From assembly GCA_036346375.1 (NCBI GenBank), contig CM070504.1:4887890-4951889 (forward strand): 64,000 nt of DNA, read 5' to 3'. Position numbers and translations under genes: made by a program. Under the pieces are notes generated by a model. The model saw nothing but the letters and a program-made list of their open reading frames with translations. It was not told the origin of the DNA and did not search any database. Of this stretch, positions 22,116-32,651 are shown piece after piece (position 1 is the first letter of the stretch; the number at the start of each line of letters is the position of its first letter). The DNA is from Guadua angustifolia (taxonomy: Eukaryota > Streptophyta > Magnoliopsida > Poales > Poaceae).

Positions 22116-22778
22116 TCACGGGTCACGGACGCGGGGGCTGGTGGCCGGCATGGGCACGCCGGGCGACGGCGGCGTCCGCGGCGAGGGAAGGCACCCGAAC
22201 CCGAGCGGCGACGTCGGCACATGGATCGGCGACGGCATCCCGCGGAGCCGGCGCATGTAGGCCGAGATGGGCGACTCCGCCGTCATGCAGACCGCCGGGA
22301 GAGGCGGAAGCGGGGAGAGCGCTGGCGGGGCCGGCGGCAGGATGGGCAGCGGGCGGGGCGGTGCCAGCGGCGGTGGGCGGATGCGGTGGAGGCGGGACGG
22401 AATGGCCGACGGCGGTGGCGGGGGCGGAGGGGCCATGACGGGAGGCGGTGGTAGTGGGGCCGCGGCGGCGGCGGCAGGGGCCGGGTGCTGAGGTGGGAGG
22501 AGGTGGCAGGGGGAGCCGGTGAGCTTCTGGACGACGTCGCGGAAGTCGGACTTGTCGATGTTGTAGACGGGGGGCTGGGGAGGCGGATGGTCGGCGGCGG
22601 CGGAAGATGGCGGAGGAGGCGGTGGGGGAGGCAGTGGAGGTTCTTTCATGGAGGAAGAAGAGGACTGCTTGGAGATCTTGTAGGACGACCTGCTGAGGGA
22701 TTTGAGGGAGGACGAGGCGGAGGCAGCGGCGGTGGGGGGCGGAGGAGGGGGTGGGAGGTTGGACCTGTCCATGACCAT
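22116..22778 (-). CDS. VQ-motif protein, proline-rich, likely MAPK-substrate type
   Basis: A single-exon frame of 220 residues on the minus strand begins MVMDRSNLPP and stops at TGA (22116-22118). It contains the VQ motif FRDVVQKLTG (residues 79-88; FxxxVQxLTG). It also has long proline runs, the downstream RLHRIRPPPLAP block, SPISAYMRRL and several Ser-Pro sites in the C-terminal third (SPLGFG, SPRTPPSPG, ATSPR). VQ proteins are plant-specific regulators that bind WRKY factors; those with this SP-site layout are MAP-kinase substrates (VQ4/MVQ type), usually intronless and nuclear. The MAPK link is inference. The region is extremely GC-rich, so long frames appear on every strand and phase, but only this one carries the conserved motifs. 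A short AGC repeat lies at 22082-22100 just past the stop. Confidence 0.88.
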   Translation of the reverse strand: MVMDRSNLPPPPPPPTAAASASSSLKSLSRSSYKISKQSSSSSMKEPPLPPPPPPPPSSAAADHPPPQPPVYNIDKSDFRDVVQKLTGSPCHLLPPQHPAPAAAAAAPLPPPPVMAPPPPPPPSAIPSRLHRIRPPPLAPPRPLPILPPAPPALSPLPPLPAVCMTAESPISAYMRRLRGMPSPIHVPTSPLGFGCLPSPRTPPSPGVPMPATSPRVRDP

Positions 22779-23050
22779 GGCGGAAGGGGGAGAGGGGGAG
22801 TGAGGTGGGAGGACTGGGGGATCGGGATTTGGGGAGTGAAGTGGGCTCTTCCGGCGTGGGGGCGAAGCGAAGCAAAAGAAGCTAGCTAACCGGTTGATGA
22901 TCGGATTGATTGGCCGCTCAACACGACACTCGAGCGTTGTAAGCGGTTTTATCCTTCCTGATCATGTATGGCCTAGTACTGGTATTTAGTCACATGGACT
23001 ATTGGTCGAGACTCCGTACCGTCGATAGCTCCACCTCCATGTCTCTAGCA
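22779..23050 (-). promoter_or_regulatory. Presumed VQ gene promoter / 5' flank
   Basis: The GC-rich stretch upstream of the VQ start codon ends near 22880 and gives way to mixed sequence up to the left edge of the tandem duplication at 23051. No individual promoter element is called. Confidence 0.35.
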
Positions 23051-24198
23051 AGGTATAAGAACAGTCCAAATATTCTAAATTCGTTATGCAAATAGTCGTT
23101 GTGATTTTTATCCTAATAACTATCGATTGCTGAGAAACAGGGTTCCAAAAATTAAATGAAAATCACTCAAAAAACATGATTTTTGACCGTATCAAACCGG
23201 TTAAGAGTTGAAACCGGTTGGCATCAAAGCGGTTTAAGAGTTGAAACTAGTCGGCAAATTGGTATAATTGAAATTAAAAAATTCGAGAAATTTAGAAAAT
23301 TTTATCAAAAAGTGTTGAAGTTTTTTGTGTGAGGTCCTGAGGTAATCTATAAAATTTTTAGTTGATTATCAGACTTGTGTATTTTTTAAAAAATTCTGGT
23401 AGTACTATTGTCTTTGTATATGCTATTCTGTTTTTGATTTTCTAGAGAGTACTAAATGAAGTCTAATATTTCTAACAATTTTTGTGTGAGGTCCTGAGGT
23501 AATATAATGACGCTGAAAATTGTTTAGATGATAATCAAACCTACGTATTGTTTTAAAATTATGACAATGCTACTGTCTTTGTATATGCTCTTCTGTTTTT
23601 TATTTCTATGGGTACTAAATGAAGTTTAATATTTCTTTACTATATGATCCTCGAGCACTTTTCATGATACCATTAAAATTCAGAGCTTGATCAAGCTTGT
23701 AAATTTTTATAAAAATATGACAGTGTCTCTATTCGTTTTCATTAATTGTTGTTTTGATTTTCCAAAAGTACTAAATAAATTCAAAAACTATTAAAATTTC
23801 TCTGAGGTATTTTATAGATTAATTGGGATTTATTCAGATTTTATGCAATTTTTCTTGAATTTTTACTATTTTTTCCTGAGTGTGCTGAAAATCGAGTAAA
23901 ACAGATCGAAAATTGAATAAAAATGGTCAAAAATCAGTGAGGAAAGTGGCATCACTTAGTTTGTCAACGTTCGATGAAAACCAGTTAAAAATCGGTAAAA
24001 TTGGTCGATTTTCGATTTTTCCATCGCTTTATGGTTGCTAATTTCAAAAAAATTAACTTCAAACCCGTTCGATTTCTACCGATTTTCAATCAGTGAAAAA
24101 TCGATTGAAAATCAAAATTCTATATTGTGAATCCTACAGATAACATCTTTTTTTTTGTAGCATGTCGCTGAACTCGTTTTTATAACAGGACCTATAAA

Positions 24199-25042
24199 CA
24201 GTGGAGTATTCAGAAACTTAGAAAGGAGGAAGCTAAAATTGAGACCTCCAAATTAATATATATATATATATATAGTATTTTTTTAGAACATAGAACATGA
24301 CAGAATGATATGTATAATATAAAAATACCAATACTTATCTAACAGCCGCATATAATATAAATACGTAATATTACAAAGAAAAAAAAACGTATCGATCATT
24401 ACTTCTTAAGAGTTGATAGTTGATATTTACGGGTTTTTATATTTGAAAACGTTACGTTGCAAAATATCTTCCATATGTATCTTGAAAAATATGTCTCGCT
24501 CGATGTAGCATACCATGAGATAATTTAACCAGTCATCACTTATCTTATTACGCAAATCTATCTTGATAATCTTCATTGCCGAGAAAGCCCTTTCAACTCG
24601 TAGAAATGTGCTTGCAGTAAAACTAATATTAATTCAATAAGCCTATAGACTAATGGATAAACAACATGATTTTTTGATTCAACTATCATCACCGCGAGAC
24701 TAGAAAAATCATCACAACTTGAAAATTCTTCTCTTCTCAAGTCATCAATGAATAAGTCAAGTTGTGCTTCCAAAACCACATGATCATATGATGAGAAACC
24801 ATCTGAATAAATCCCTGAAAGCCAAAGAAACCTATCATGTTCAAAATTTGCAAATGAATCTCTTGAGTCTAGACAAGCAATGCACCTTAAAAACTCTATC
24901 GAAGATCCACTGAATCGATTGTTTAACTCGGTAGCTTCCCTAAATTTGTAGATGAGCTTTCCCTAAATTTGTCTAACTTAAAGGAGGAGGGGGCATGGGT
25001 GGGGCTCCAGCCCACCTATGCCCCCCGGTGAATACGCCACTG
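24199..25042 (-). mobile_element. hAT element with remnant transposase
   Basis: The ends are CAGTGGAGTATTCAG on the left and GAATACGCCACTG on the right, imperfect inverted repeats. Both flanks carry the 8-bp target-site duplication CCTATAAA (24191-24198 and 25043-25050). The element is 844 bp and much shorter than an autonomous hAT. It keeps a 3' transposase remnant on the minus strand. A (TA)n run lies at about 24256-24274. Confidence 0.9.
24450..24960 (-). pseudogene. hAT transposase C-terminal dimerisation domain, broken
   Basis: Minus-strand frames encode LDLFIDDLRREEFSS, then VVYPLVYRLIELILVLL, then after a frameshift VERAFSAMKIIKIDLRNK and YIERDIF. These are the conserved blocks of the hAT C-terminal dimerisation region of plant TTF-type zinc-finger transposases (family knowledge). 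The N-terminal zinc finger and catalytic core are absent. Confidence 0.85.
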
Positions 25043-25074
25043 CCTATAAATATTACACCATGTTTGGTATCAAA

Positions 25075-25633
25075 CTGGCCTTGTTCCTGAGTCCAATCTC
25101 GGCGATGTGCAACCGGATGTGCGGGATATTGGGTGACGATGCTTTAAGAATCAATTTAAAGCGATCATGGCGGAGTGGAACAGCAATGCTTGGATTTAAT
25201 GGTCGCACTATGGTGGTCCACTTTGTCTCGCTTCGTGGTGGTCTTCGTCCCCAAGATTTTAAGTTGGTGGTCATGGACGGTATGGAGTCCGTGATCGCAT
25301 TCGAGATTTTGGGCGCGAATGATTCAAATAGCGGTGTTCTTGGTAGTGGCGCCTGAATGTTGGAAATCCAGGTGCGGATTGTGGCGCCAGAATGTTGGAA
25401 ATCTAGGTACTGGGATTGCTTACGGAGAAGATTTCGATGATGTTTTCGCTAAGCAATACAATGAAACGGGAGAGCTCTGCGATCCAGTCCGTAGCAATCA
25501 AGGCTTCTCTTTTTCCTTTTTTGTTTTGTTTAAGAAGGTGTGCTTCTTGTTAGCGGTAGGGAGAAATTTTATGACTTATATCATCTTGATGTAATGTTCT
25601 TGAAATTAATAAAATCTTCCTTCATCTAAAAAA
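25075..25633 (+). mobile_element. LINE-tailed non-LTR insertion (559 bp)
   Basis: The insert is flanked by a 15-bp direct repeat ATGTTTGGTATCAAA (25060-25074 and 25634-25648) and ends in a short A run after CTTCCTTCATCT. The last 40 bp closely resemble the 3' tail of the LINE at 42521-45565 read on its own strand (ATTAATAAAAT, CTTCCTTCATC, A run). No RT coding is seen, so it is a 5'-truncated LINE or a SINE sharing its tail. It contains a short internal duplication around 25345-25405 (GAATGTTGGAAATC twice). Confidence 0.8.
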
Positions 25634-26021
25634 ATGTTTGGTATCAAAAGTTTTTGTAGGAAAGAGTTCAATTCTAAGCTCCACAATAACATTCTAAGCA
25701 TAAAGTACTTGCACAAAAGCAAACGGCACCATACAGTAGGTTCATGGCCCCAGAAGCAATCACAGCAGCAACAAGGACCCGTACGACCGCACAATCTACA
25801 GGTTGGACCGCAGGTCGAAGTGGGAGACCGAAGAAGAAGCAGCAACCCAGTAGCCTATCCTAACCTAACCCTACCATGGAAATGAAAAGATGTGTTCAAA
25901 AGGAAGAGGCGAGGCGAGGCGCAAAGACGAGTCCCAAGAGATTACGAGGGGGGCTTTAGAAGCCATGTGGAGCCGTAATCGGGTGCCCCTTTCTTTAAAC
26001 TCCAATCGCCTTCAAGCTTTC

Positions 26022-27327
26022 AGGTATAAGAACAGTCCAAATATTCTAAATTCGTTATGCAAATAGTCGTTGTGATTTTTATCCTAATAACTATCGATTG
26101 CTGAGAAACAGGGTTCCAAAAATTAAATGAAAATCATGATTTTCGACCGTATCAAACCGGAACAAGAGTTGAAACTGGTCGGACCTACGTATTGTTTTAA
26201 AATTATGACAGTGCTACTGTCTTTGTATATACTTTTCTATTTTTTTATTTCTAAGGGTACTAAATGAAGTCTAATATTTCTTTACATTTTACTATATGAT
26301 CTTCGAGCACTCTTCATGATACCATTAAAATTCAGAGCTTGATCAAGATTGTAAATTTTTTATAAAAATATGATAGTGTCTCTATTCCTTTTCATTAATT
26401 GTTGTTTTGATTTTCTGAAAGTAATAAATAAATTCAAAATTTATTAAAATTTATCTGAGTGTTTTATAGATTAATTGGGTTTTATTCAGATTTTATGCAA
26501 TTTTTCTTGAATTTTTACTATTTTTTCCTGAGTGTGCTGAAAATCGAGTAAAACTGGTCGAAAATTGAATAAAAATGGTCAAAAATCGATGAGGAAATTG
26601 ATATCGCTTAGTTTGTCGACTTTCGACGAAAACCAGTCAAAAATCGGTAAATTGGCCGATTTTCCTTGCTGATTTCAAAAAATTTAACTTCGAACCCGTT
26701 CTACTGATTTTCATTCAGTTAAAAATAGGTCGAAAATCAAAATTCGATATTGTGAACCCAACCGATAACATCTTTTTTATTTTTTTGGTAGCATGTCGTT
26801 GTACTCGTTCTAATAACAGGACCTATAAACAATACAAGATCGAATGATTACACCATGTTTGGTATCAAAAGTTTTTGTAGGAAAGAGTTCAATTCTAACA
26901 GGTTCTGGGGCGAAAAAATTCGGTACGCCAAATGGGCCTTATTTTCTATGTTGTACACTGTGGTTACATATGTCATAATCACTCCACAATAACATTCTAA
27001 GCACAAAGTACTTGCACAAAAGCAAACGGCACCATACAGTAGGTTCATGGCCCCATAAGCAATCACAGCAGCAACAAGGAACCGTACGACCGCACAATCT
27101 ACAGGTTGGACCGCAGGTCGAAGTGGGAGACCGAAGAAGAAGAAGCAGCAACCCAGTAGCCTATCCTAACCTAACCCTACCATGGAAATGAAAAGATGTG
27201 TTCAAAAGGAAGAGGCGAGGCGAGGCGCAAAGACGAGTCCCAAGAGATTACGAGGGGGGCTTTAGAAGCCATGTGGAGCCGTAATCGGGTGCCCCTTTCT
27301 TTAAACTCCAATCGCCTTCAAGCTTTC
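26022..27327. repeat. Tandem segmental duplication, copy B (1306 bp)
   Basis: Direct tandem copy of 23051-26021, ending at the same TTCAAGCTTTC. It lacks the hAT and LINE insertions, showing their empty sites, and lacks about 310 bp near its left part. It has about 85 bp around 26900-26985 that copy A does not have. Confidence 0.9.
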
Positions 27328-28740
27328 GAAAAACGACACGGGGAGCTGCTTTGACGGGGAGCATGTCTTTGACCGCACAAGGGAGGTGGATGGCCCGTCC
27401 ATTCAGATGCGGAAAACAAGACGAAAGCGACGCACGAGCCAAATAGAACTGGTGTTGTTTATCGTCGCGATTAAACGGGGTTAACTAGCATGGGAGTTTG
27501 GTCTCGTGGGCGCAGTGCCGTGCCATTCTTAAGAACGATTTACTTTTCCCTGACAAAAACCCAGAGTGCAAGCTGGGAGTAGAATTTTACGAGCGAGTCT
27601 TTGCCAGTTGCACCCGTAAGATGTGACCTCTAATCCAGTTTACTCGTCGCCAAACGAGATGAATTGGCGCGCACAACTAGAACGTGTTCACATCGAGGGA
27701 TGTGTGATCAGTTTTCTAGCCTCGTTAATCTTTTTTTTTTATTAAATCTATCTCTTCTAAACGAAATTACATATCTAGCTCCCTCCATATCTAGCCGTCG
27801 GCGGTAGGTCAGCGCTCATGCGCTGCCTTGGCGCTGCTCCTCAGCTTATCGCCGGCTACCGCACTTCTTAGGCCCGGTAGGCAATATATGTAATATGCCA
27901 TGTTTTCACGGTGAAAAAAAGGGCTAAATTTACGATTTCGTTTGGAAGTGTACTACATTCGGAAATCAAAGTAATAAGCGGTACTGGAAAAGTGATTGCT
28001 AGTGGAGCGCACTAGCTATGTGAAGCTGTGAAAACCCACTTTGAAAAGCAATAACAAATTCTCAACAAGCTTGACCAGTAGTAACGATGCTTCCCTTGGA
28101 CTAAGATGTGGATCAAACCAATGCGGCCTTCTGGGCCCATATCAGCCTAACCCAATTTGTTAGCGCGGAGTCGACTGGGCTGAACTGCCGGGCCATCTCG
28201 GACCGACCAGCTTGGAGCCTGACCCAGCCAAACATCTCAGAAGGCTTAAGTTGTTATGCATTTTTTCTGTCTTCTCCACCAAGCCCAAGGCAGATATCAC
28301 AGTGCCAGCCTGCGGTATGTACTTACCATCTGCTACAGTGCTACTTGTAAACAGAACCTGCGGCTGCGGAGCTGAGCTGTTGCACATCGAACTGGGGCCA
28401 TCAATAGGACTGGACCGGGGAATCGACCGGATGCATGACAAGATAGCAGACACACAGTCACATGCCAATCTCTGGATTTGCTTCCATGCTTCCATCTCAC
28501 ACAAATCAGGATGATCCACACTAGCTGGACGCAGCAGATAAGATTATTTTTGCAGTCCCATGGCTTTCAGCGGCAGCCAGTACCGCCGCGGCAGTGCAGC
28601 CTAGGCCACACTTCCACTGTCGACGGCACATGCATGCGAATTTTTTTACTGTGTAAGCCCTCTGAGTACGTTTTTTTTTTCCAAAAATGGTTGTTGACGC
28701 TATGAAATTGTGGAAATAGCTCTTAATAGCCAAATCAAGC
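27328..28740. other. Intergenic, no gene recognised
   Basis: No coding signature. Open frames between 28108 and 28520 on both strands overlap each other and carry no recognisable motif. Confidence 0.4.
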
Positions 28741-28744
28741 GGTT

Positions 28745-29206
28745 GGGTACCACTAATTTTTTTTCATTTATTTTCATTGGTCCAGAATCACTGTAATTAT
28801 TTTTGTTTCTCTAGGCACGGGGTAATATTTTTTTTCAGCGGCCGACTTCCGCTGGATATGTTTTTCACTTGTTTTCAGCGGCACCAAACCGCTGGAAGTT
28901 TTTTTATATATTCTAGCGGTGCCCGTTCGCATGGAAAATTTGCCATGTATGATTGCATTCATGTCTACCGTCTACGTGGGCACTCGGAATATAAAAAAAA
29001 AGAATTCCAGCGTTTTGGTGCAGCTGAAAACAAATAAAAATATATATAGCTGAAGCCAACCACTGGAAAAAAATAATATTACTCTGTGTCCAGAAAAAAA
29101 ATTCGACGGTTCTAAACTGCTGAAAATAAATAAAAAACTTTTCAGGGAACCAGACCACTTGATTTGGTTGCACGGACCAATTCCATAATTTCATCACGAC
29201 AACAAC
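28745..29206. mobile_element. MULE-like MITE, right part, with CAGCGG palindromes
   Basis: Repeated CAGCGG / CCGCTGG motifs in opposite orientations occur at about 28838-28925 and 29010-29130. The right end TTTCATCACGACAACAAC is closely related to the right end of the element at 12002-12794, so both belong to one family. The left terminus is not recognisable. Confidence 0.55.
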
Positions 29207-30254
29207 CATTTAAAAAAACACGGCCAGAGGGCTAATACCGTAAAAAATTCCATGTATGCATGTGTAACAGTGAAACAGATAGGAGGGTTTTCAATTGATT
29301 TCAAACTATTTTTTAATACGAATTTTGTTAGATTGGATATTTGTTAGATAATATCAAATCAAAATAAATAAGGATTTTTTTGTTGGATATAAATATAGAT
29401 ACAGATTCAAATTATCCAAAATTTCAGGGCCAGATGTCCACAGCATATTTCCCCTATTAGCCTACTATAATTAAAATATACATCAATACATATAGTCATC
29501 AAAGGAGCCCTAGCTAAAAATATGAATAACTCATGAATGCTTAGATCAAATAAACTAAGCCCTAGCTAAAAATATGAATAACTCATGAATGCTTAGATCA
29601 AATAAACTAGTTACATTTTTGTGTTTGGAGTTTTTATGGGACGAAAAATATTTGTGATGGTACTTGATTCGATTTGTATGCGCTCCATATTTATATGTGA
29701 TATTATTTATATTTATACTTGTATCCAAGATATCCATATTATATCTATATTCAGAAATAAATAAATAAAAATAAATACGATAGTGCCATTATTCATCTCC
29801 GTTCTATACATTTTCACCCTGTTCATGTCACGAAACGATAGGCAGTCAATGGGAAACACACGATGGGCAGCGCCTCCATTTTACCGGACATTATGCATGT
29901 AATAACGACAAAGCTCTGACGATATGGTACCACCCTAGCTGTGGGCATGTGAACTCGATTCAAATCGTTGCACGCAACAGTCACATGCGCTCACACACGA
30001 GCGATTAAAGGTTTTTTTTTTTCGTTTCTGAACGGTACACGCTAACAAACTGTCGAACTATCTGCAGGCGGAGACAGCGGATAGTGTAATCCCATCTCTA
30101 CGTTACAGGCATGGTTCGCTGGTTCTTATTATTACTGTCTTCGTCTCTTTCCTTCTTCCTCTCCCTTGATGTTCTGCACCGTCATGACTATGCACTGAAA
30201 TTAGTCTTCGTTTTGTGCAACTCATGTGTAGGGTGCGTTTGGTAGGGTTTCAAC
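29207..30254. other. Intergenic, no gene recognised
   Basis: AT-rich, with one exact 52-bp tandem duplication (listed separately) and no coding signature up to the Copia left LTR. Confidence 0.4.
29507..29609. repeat. Exact 52-bp tandem duplication
   Basis: The block beginning GCCCTAGCTAAAAATATGAA at 29507 is repeated immediately at 29559 with no mismatch over 51 bases. This indicates a recent slippage or repair event. Confidence 0.95.
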
Positions 30255-31810
30255 TGTTGTGAAATTTTGATGGGCTTGTGAGCCAGCTCGTTTTGCTATC
30301 TGGGCTATTCGGTTGGCCCATTAGTGCAGAGCTTTTAGATGAGCAGCAGGAGGGGACTTGGTCCTGTCCCGGTCTTCGCCATGGCGGCGTCGAGAATCCT
30401 GGGTGCGCGCTCTTTCCAGCCGGCCGGTGTGCAGACCGAGTCTCCAGATGGCTGTGGTTGGATCTCCCTTTCTCTCGTTAAAAGAAAGGCCCTGGCTCTT
30501 CATCTACACAGGGAAGTAAGCAAACCATCAAGATTTCATTAGTTCCTCATTTTGGTTTCCTCCTGTTCTGTGATACGCTTCCAGGTTCTTGCGCAAGAAG
30601 TTACTTGCTGGTGATTTTTGAGTTTTGGATTTGTTCTTCTAGAGCTCTGTACCAAGGAAGACCTCTCTGGTCTTTTGGCTTTGGTCCTGTGCTTGATGAA
30701 CCGAAGGCTTGTTTCTTTAGCAGAACACTTGTGAGGTAATCTGTGCTTTGAAGATTGTCTTGCGCAGCATCAGGTGAGGCTCACCTCTGCATTAGGAGTG
30801 TCCCTTGTGCGGAGAGGGCACTGTATCTCCGAATTCCAGGCTATTTCATCCGTGGCACATACGGCGGCAATTGGTTTTCTGGGACTGTGACGATCTGTCA
30901 CGCCTTGCCCATCTTCTTGAATGACTTTGAGTGCTGCTCCATTCGTGAGTATCTTTAGTTTCGCACTTTGTTCCCCGCCGGTTGAGGTGTTGGTGCCGCT
31001 CAATGATGAACTAGGGTTTATATATATGATTAGAACATTTTCTTCTCAGATTTTAGGCCTTGAATTATAGACTTGAATGCTTAGAAGAATTGATCATTTT
31101 GTTGTCCGAATATACTGTGTGATAACTTGGTATTGCTTAGTTCATTCTCTGTCGCTTTAGTTCAATTCACTAGTTTCGCTACTTGTGTTACTAGAATCAT
31201 CCCGATTGCTTTGACCCATACTCAAGATTGATCGATGCCTAACGATTCTTGATTAATCAAGACTTGTTTGATTATTGATCTATTTTGATTGATCTCAGAT
31301 ATGAGTAATCTTAATCGATGTCTAAATTGATTTAGTTCATGCTAGTGGTATGAGTAAATCAGTTGTTCAAGATTTCTGAAAGAAGTAAGCAAAGGATGCA
31401 TAATAAGAACTTTGCATTTACTTGCCGATCCGAAGTCGGTAATCGCTTTGTTAGCAAGTTTAGTAATCGGTTATGATCTCGAACGTGTGTATACATTGAC
31501 AAGACAATTCTTTAGTGTGCATTTTAAGGTGGTAAGAATTCAAGGCCTAATCCATTGAATAATTTGTTAACCCATTTGTGATTGTGGTGAAGATTCTTAT
31601 CTTCATGCAAACCCTAATCTGAGAGCACTAATCATAAACCATATTGGGTCTTGTAGACATGATTCATAGAGCAATTGACAACGGTCTTTTGAGTGTCTTC
31701 TTATCTTTGATTATGTCAATTATGCTACTTTTGAATTGTGTAATATTTATCATACTGTTAAATGGAATAATCAATAAAATCCTGCTCTTATCCTCGCTAT
31801 TTTTCCAACA
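30255..31810 (+). repeat. Copia left LTR (1556 bp)
   Basis: Same order of sequence as 36280-37828 with scattered substitutions and small indels, concentrated in the first 250 bp. It bears TG...CA ends and contains a promoter presumably active once. Confidence 0.93.
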
Positions 31811-31835
31811 ATCCAGAAAACCAATTGTTATATCA

Positions 31836-32651
31836 ATGGCTTCAATGTCCTCAGACGCAATTAAGCCTGAGACTTTTGATGGGGCCGGCTTTAAACGCTG
31901 GCAGGCTAGGGCGAAGCTCTGGCTGATTGAGCTCGGACTGTTCTGGGCCATCAGCGAAGAGATGCCACCCCTTCCAGGGGAAGATGTGACCGACAAGGCC
32001 GAAATTGATCGCATGACTGCGAAAAGGGCCAGTTGGGAGAAGGCTAACACTTCAGCGTTAGCCCGCATCTTGGCCATCCTGTCAAATAGGCTTTTTGACG
32101 TATATGTGAACTTCATGGAGGCACGCAAGATTTGGGTAGAACTTAATGAGAAATATGCTGAGAGCGATAATGGAAATGAGTCCTTCATTACGGCTAAATA
32201 CCTAAATTACCAAAAGGTTGAAGGCAGATCCATCATGGAGCAAATCCATGAACTGCAGCTCCTCGTACGCGACTTAGGTCAGTACGAGTGTGTTCTACCA
32301 GAGGGATTTCTGGTGAATGTGATCCTAGCTAAGTTGTTTTCTTCCCGCGTGACTTTGTCACCGCCTCGACGACATCTCAAGAAGCGGCTAACAGCCAGAA
32401 TCGGTCACGCCATTAATGTCGAGGAGAAGTCAAAAAATAGCTATGGAGAGATGAAGGCTCCTGCTCAGGCTAATCTTGTTGAGCACAAGATCCAAAGCAA
32501 GAATATGAAGAAAATCAAGAAGCCATCTCCTATGAACAATATCAAGACTAAAGACATGAAAAAGAATAAGACGGAGATTATTCGCTTGCTTATGGCGCAC
32601 TGCCATAAAGCCAATCGGTGCCGCAACCAAGAGGAAAGGGCCAATGCCTGA
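31836..32651 (+). pseudogene. Copia gag
   Basis: The frame from ATG 31836 encodes a Copia gag core: an early FDGAGFKRWQAR block, an LNEKYAES-type helix and a KYLNYQKVEGRSIMEQ region. The usual CCHC knuckle is damaged; only CRNQEERANA of its downstream half is in frame. It overlaps the pol frame by 8 bases, so gag and pol are out of register. Confidence 0.85.

Larger units (their letters stand above)
23051..26021. repeat. Tandem segmental duplication, copy A (2971 bp)
   Basis: Copy A runs from AGGTATAAGAACAGTCC to ...TTCAAGCTTTC and is followed directly by copy B beginning with the same AGGTATAAG. It shares long, nearly identical stretches with copy B (23051-23200, 23535-24190, 25634-26021). 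It additionally contains a hAT element and a LINE-like insertion, each with its own target-site duplication, plus about 310 bp that copy B lacks. The AT-rich stretch 23130-24140 has many AAAATCG/CGATTTT words and no gene. Confidence 0.9.

Noticed and set aside
22004..22889. Several long open frames on both strands (up to 250 codons) overlapping the VQ gene
   Set aside because: Very high GC content removes stop codons in all frames; only the 220-residue minus-strand frame has the conserved VQ motif and SP-rich tail.
28108..28521. 119- and 100-codon frames on opposite strands
   Set aside because: They overlap each other, lack motifs and splice support, and sit in repeat-rich DNA.
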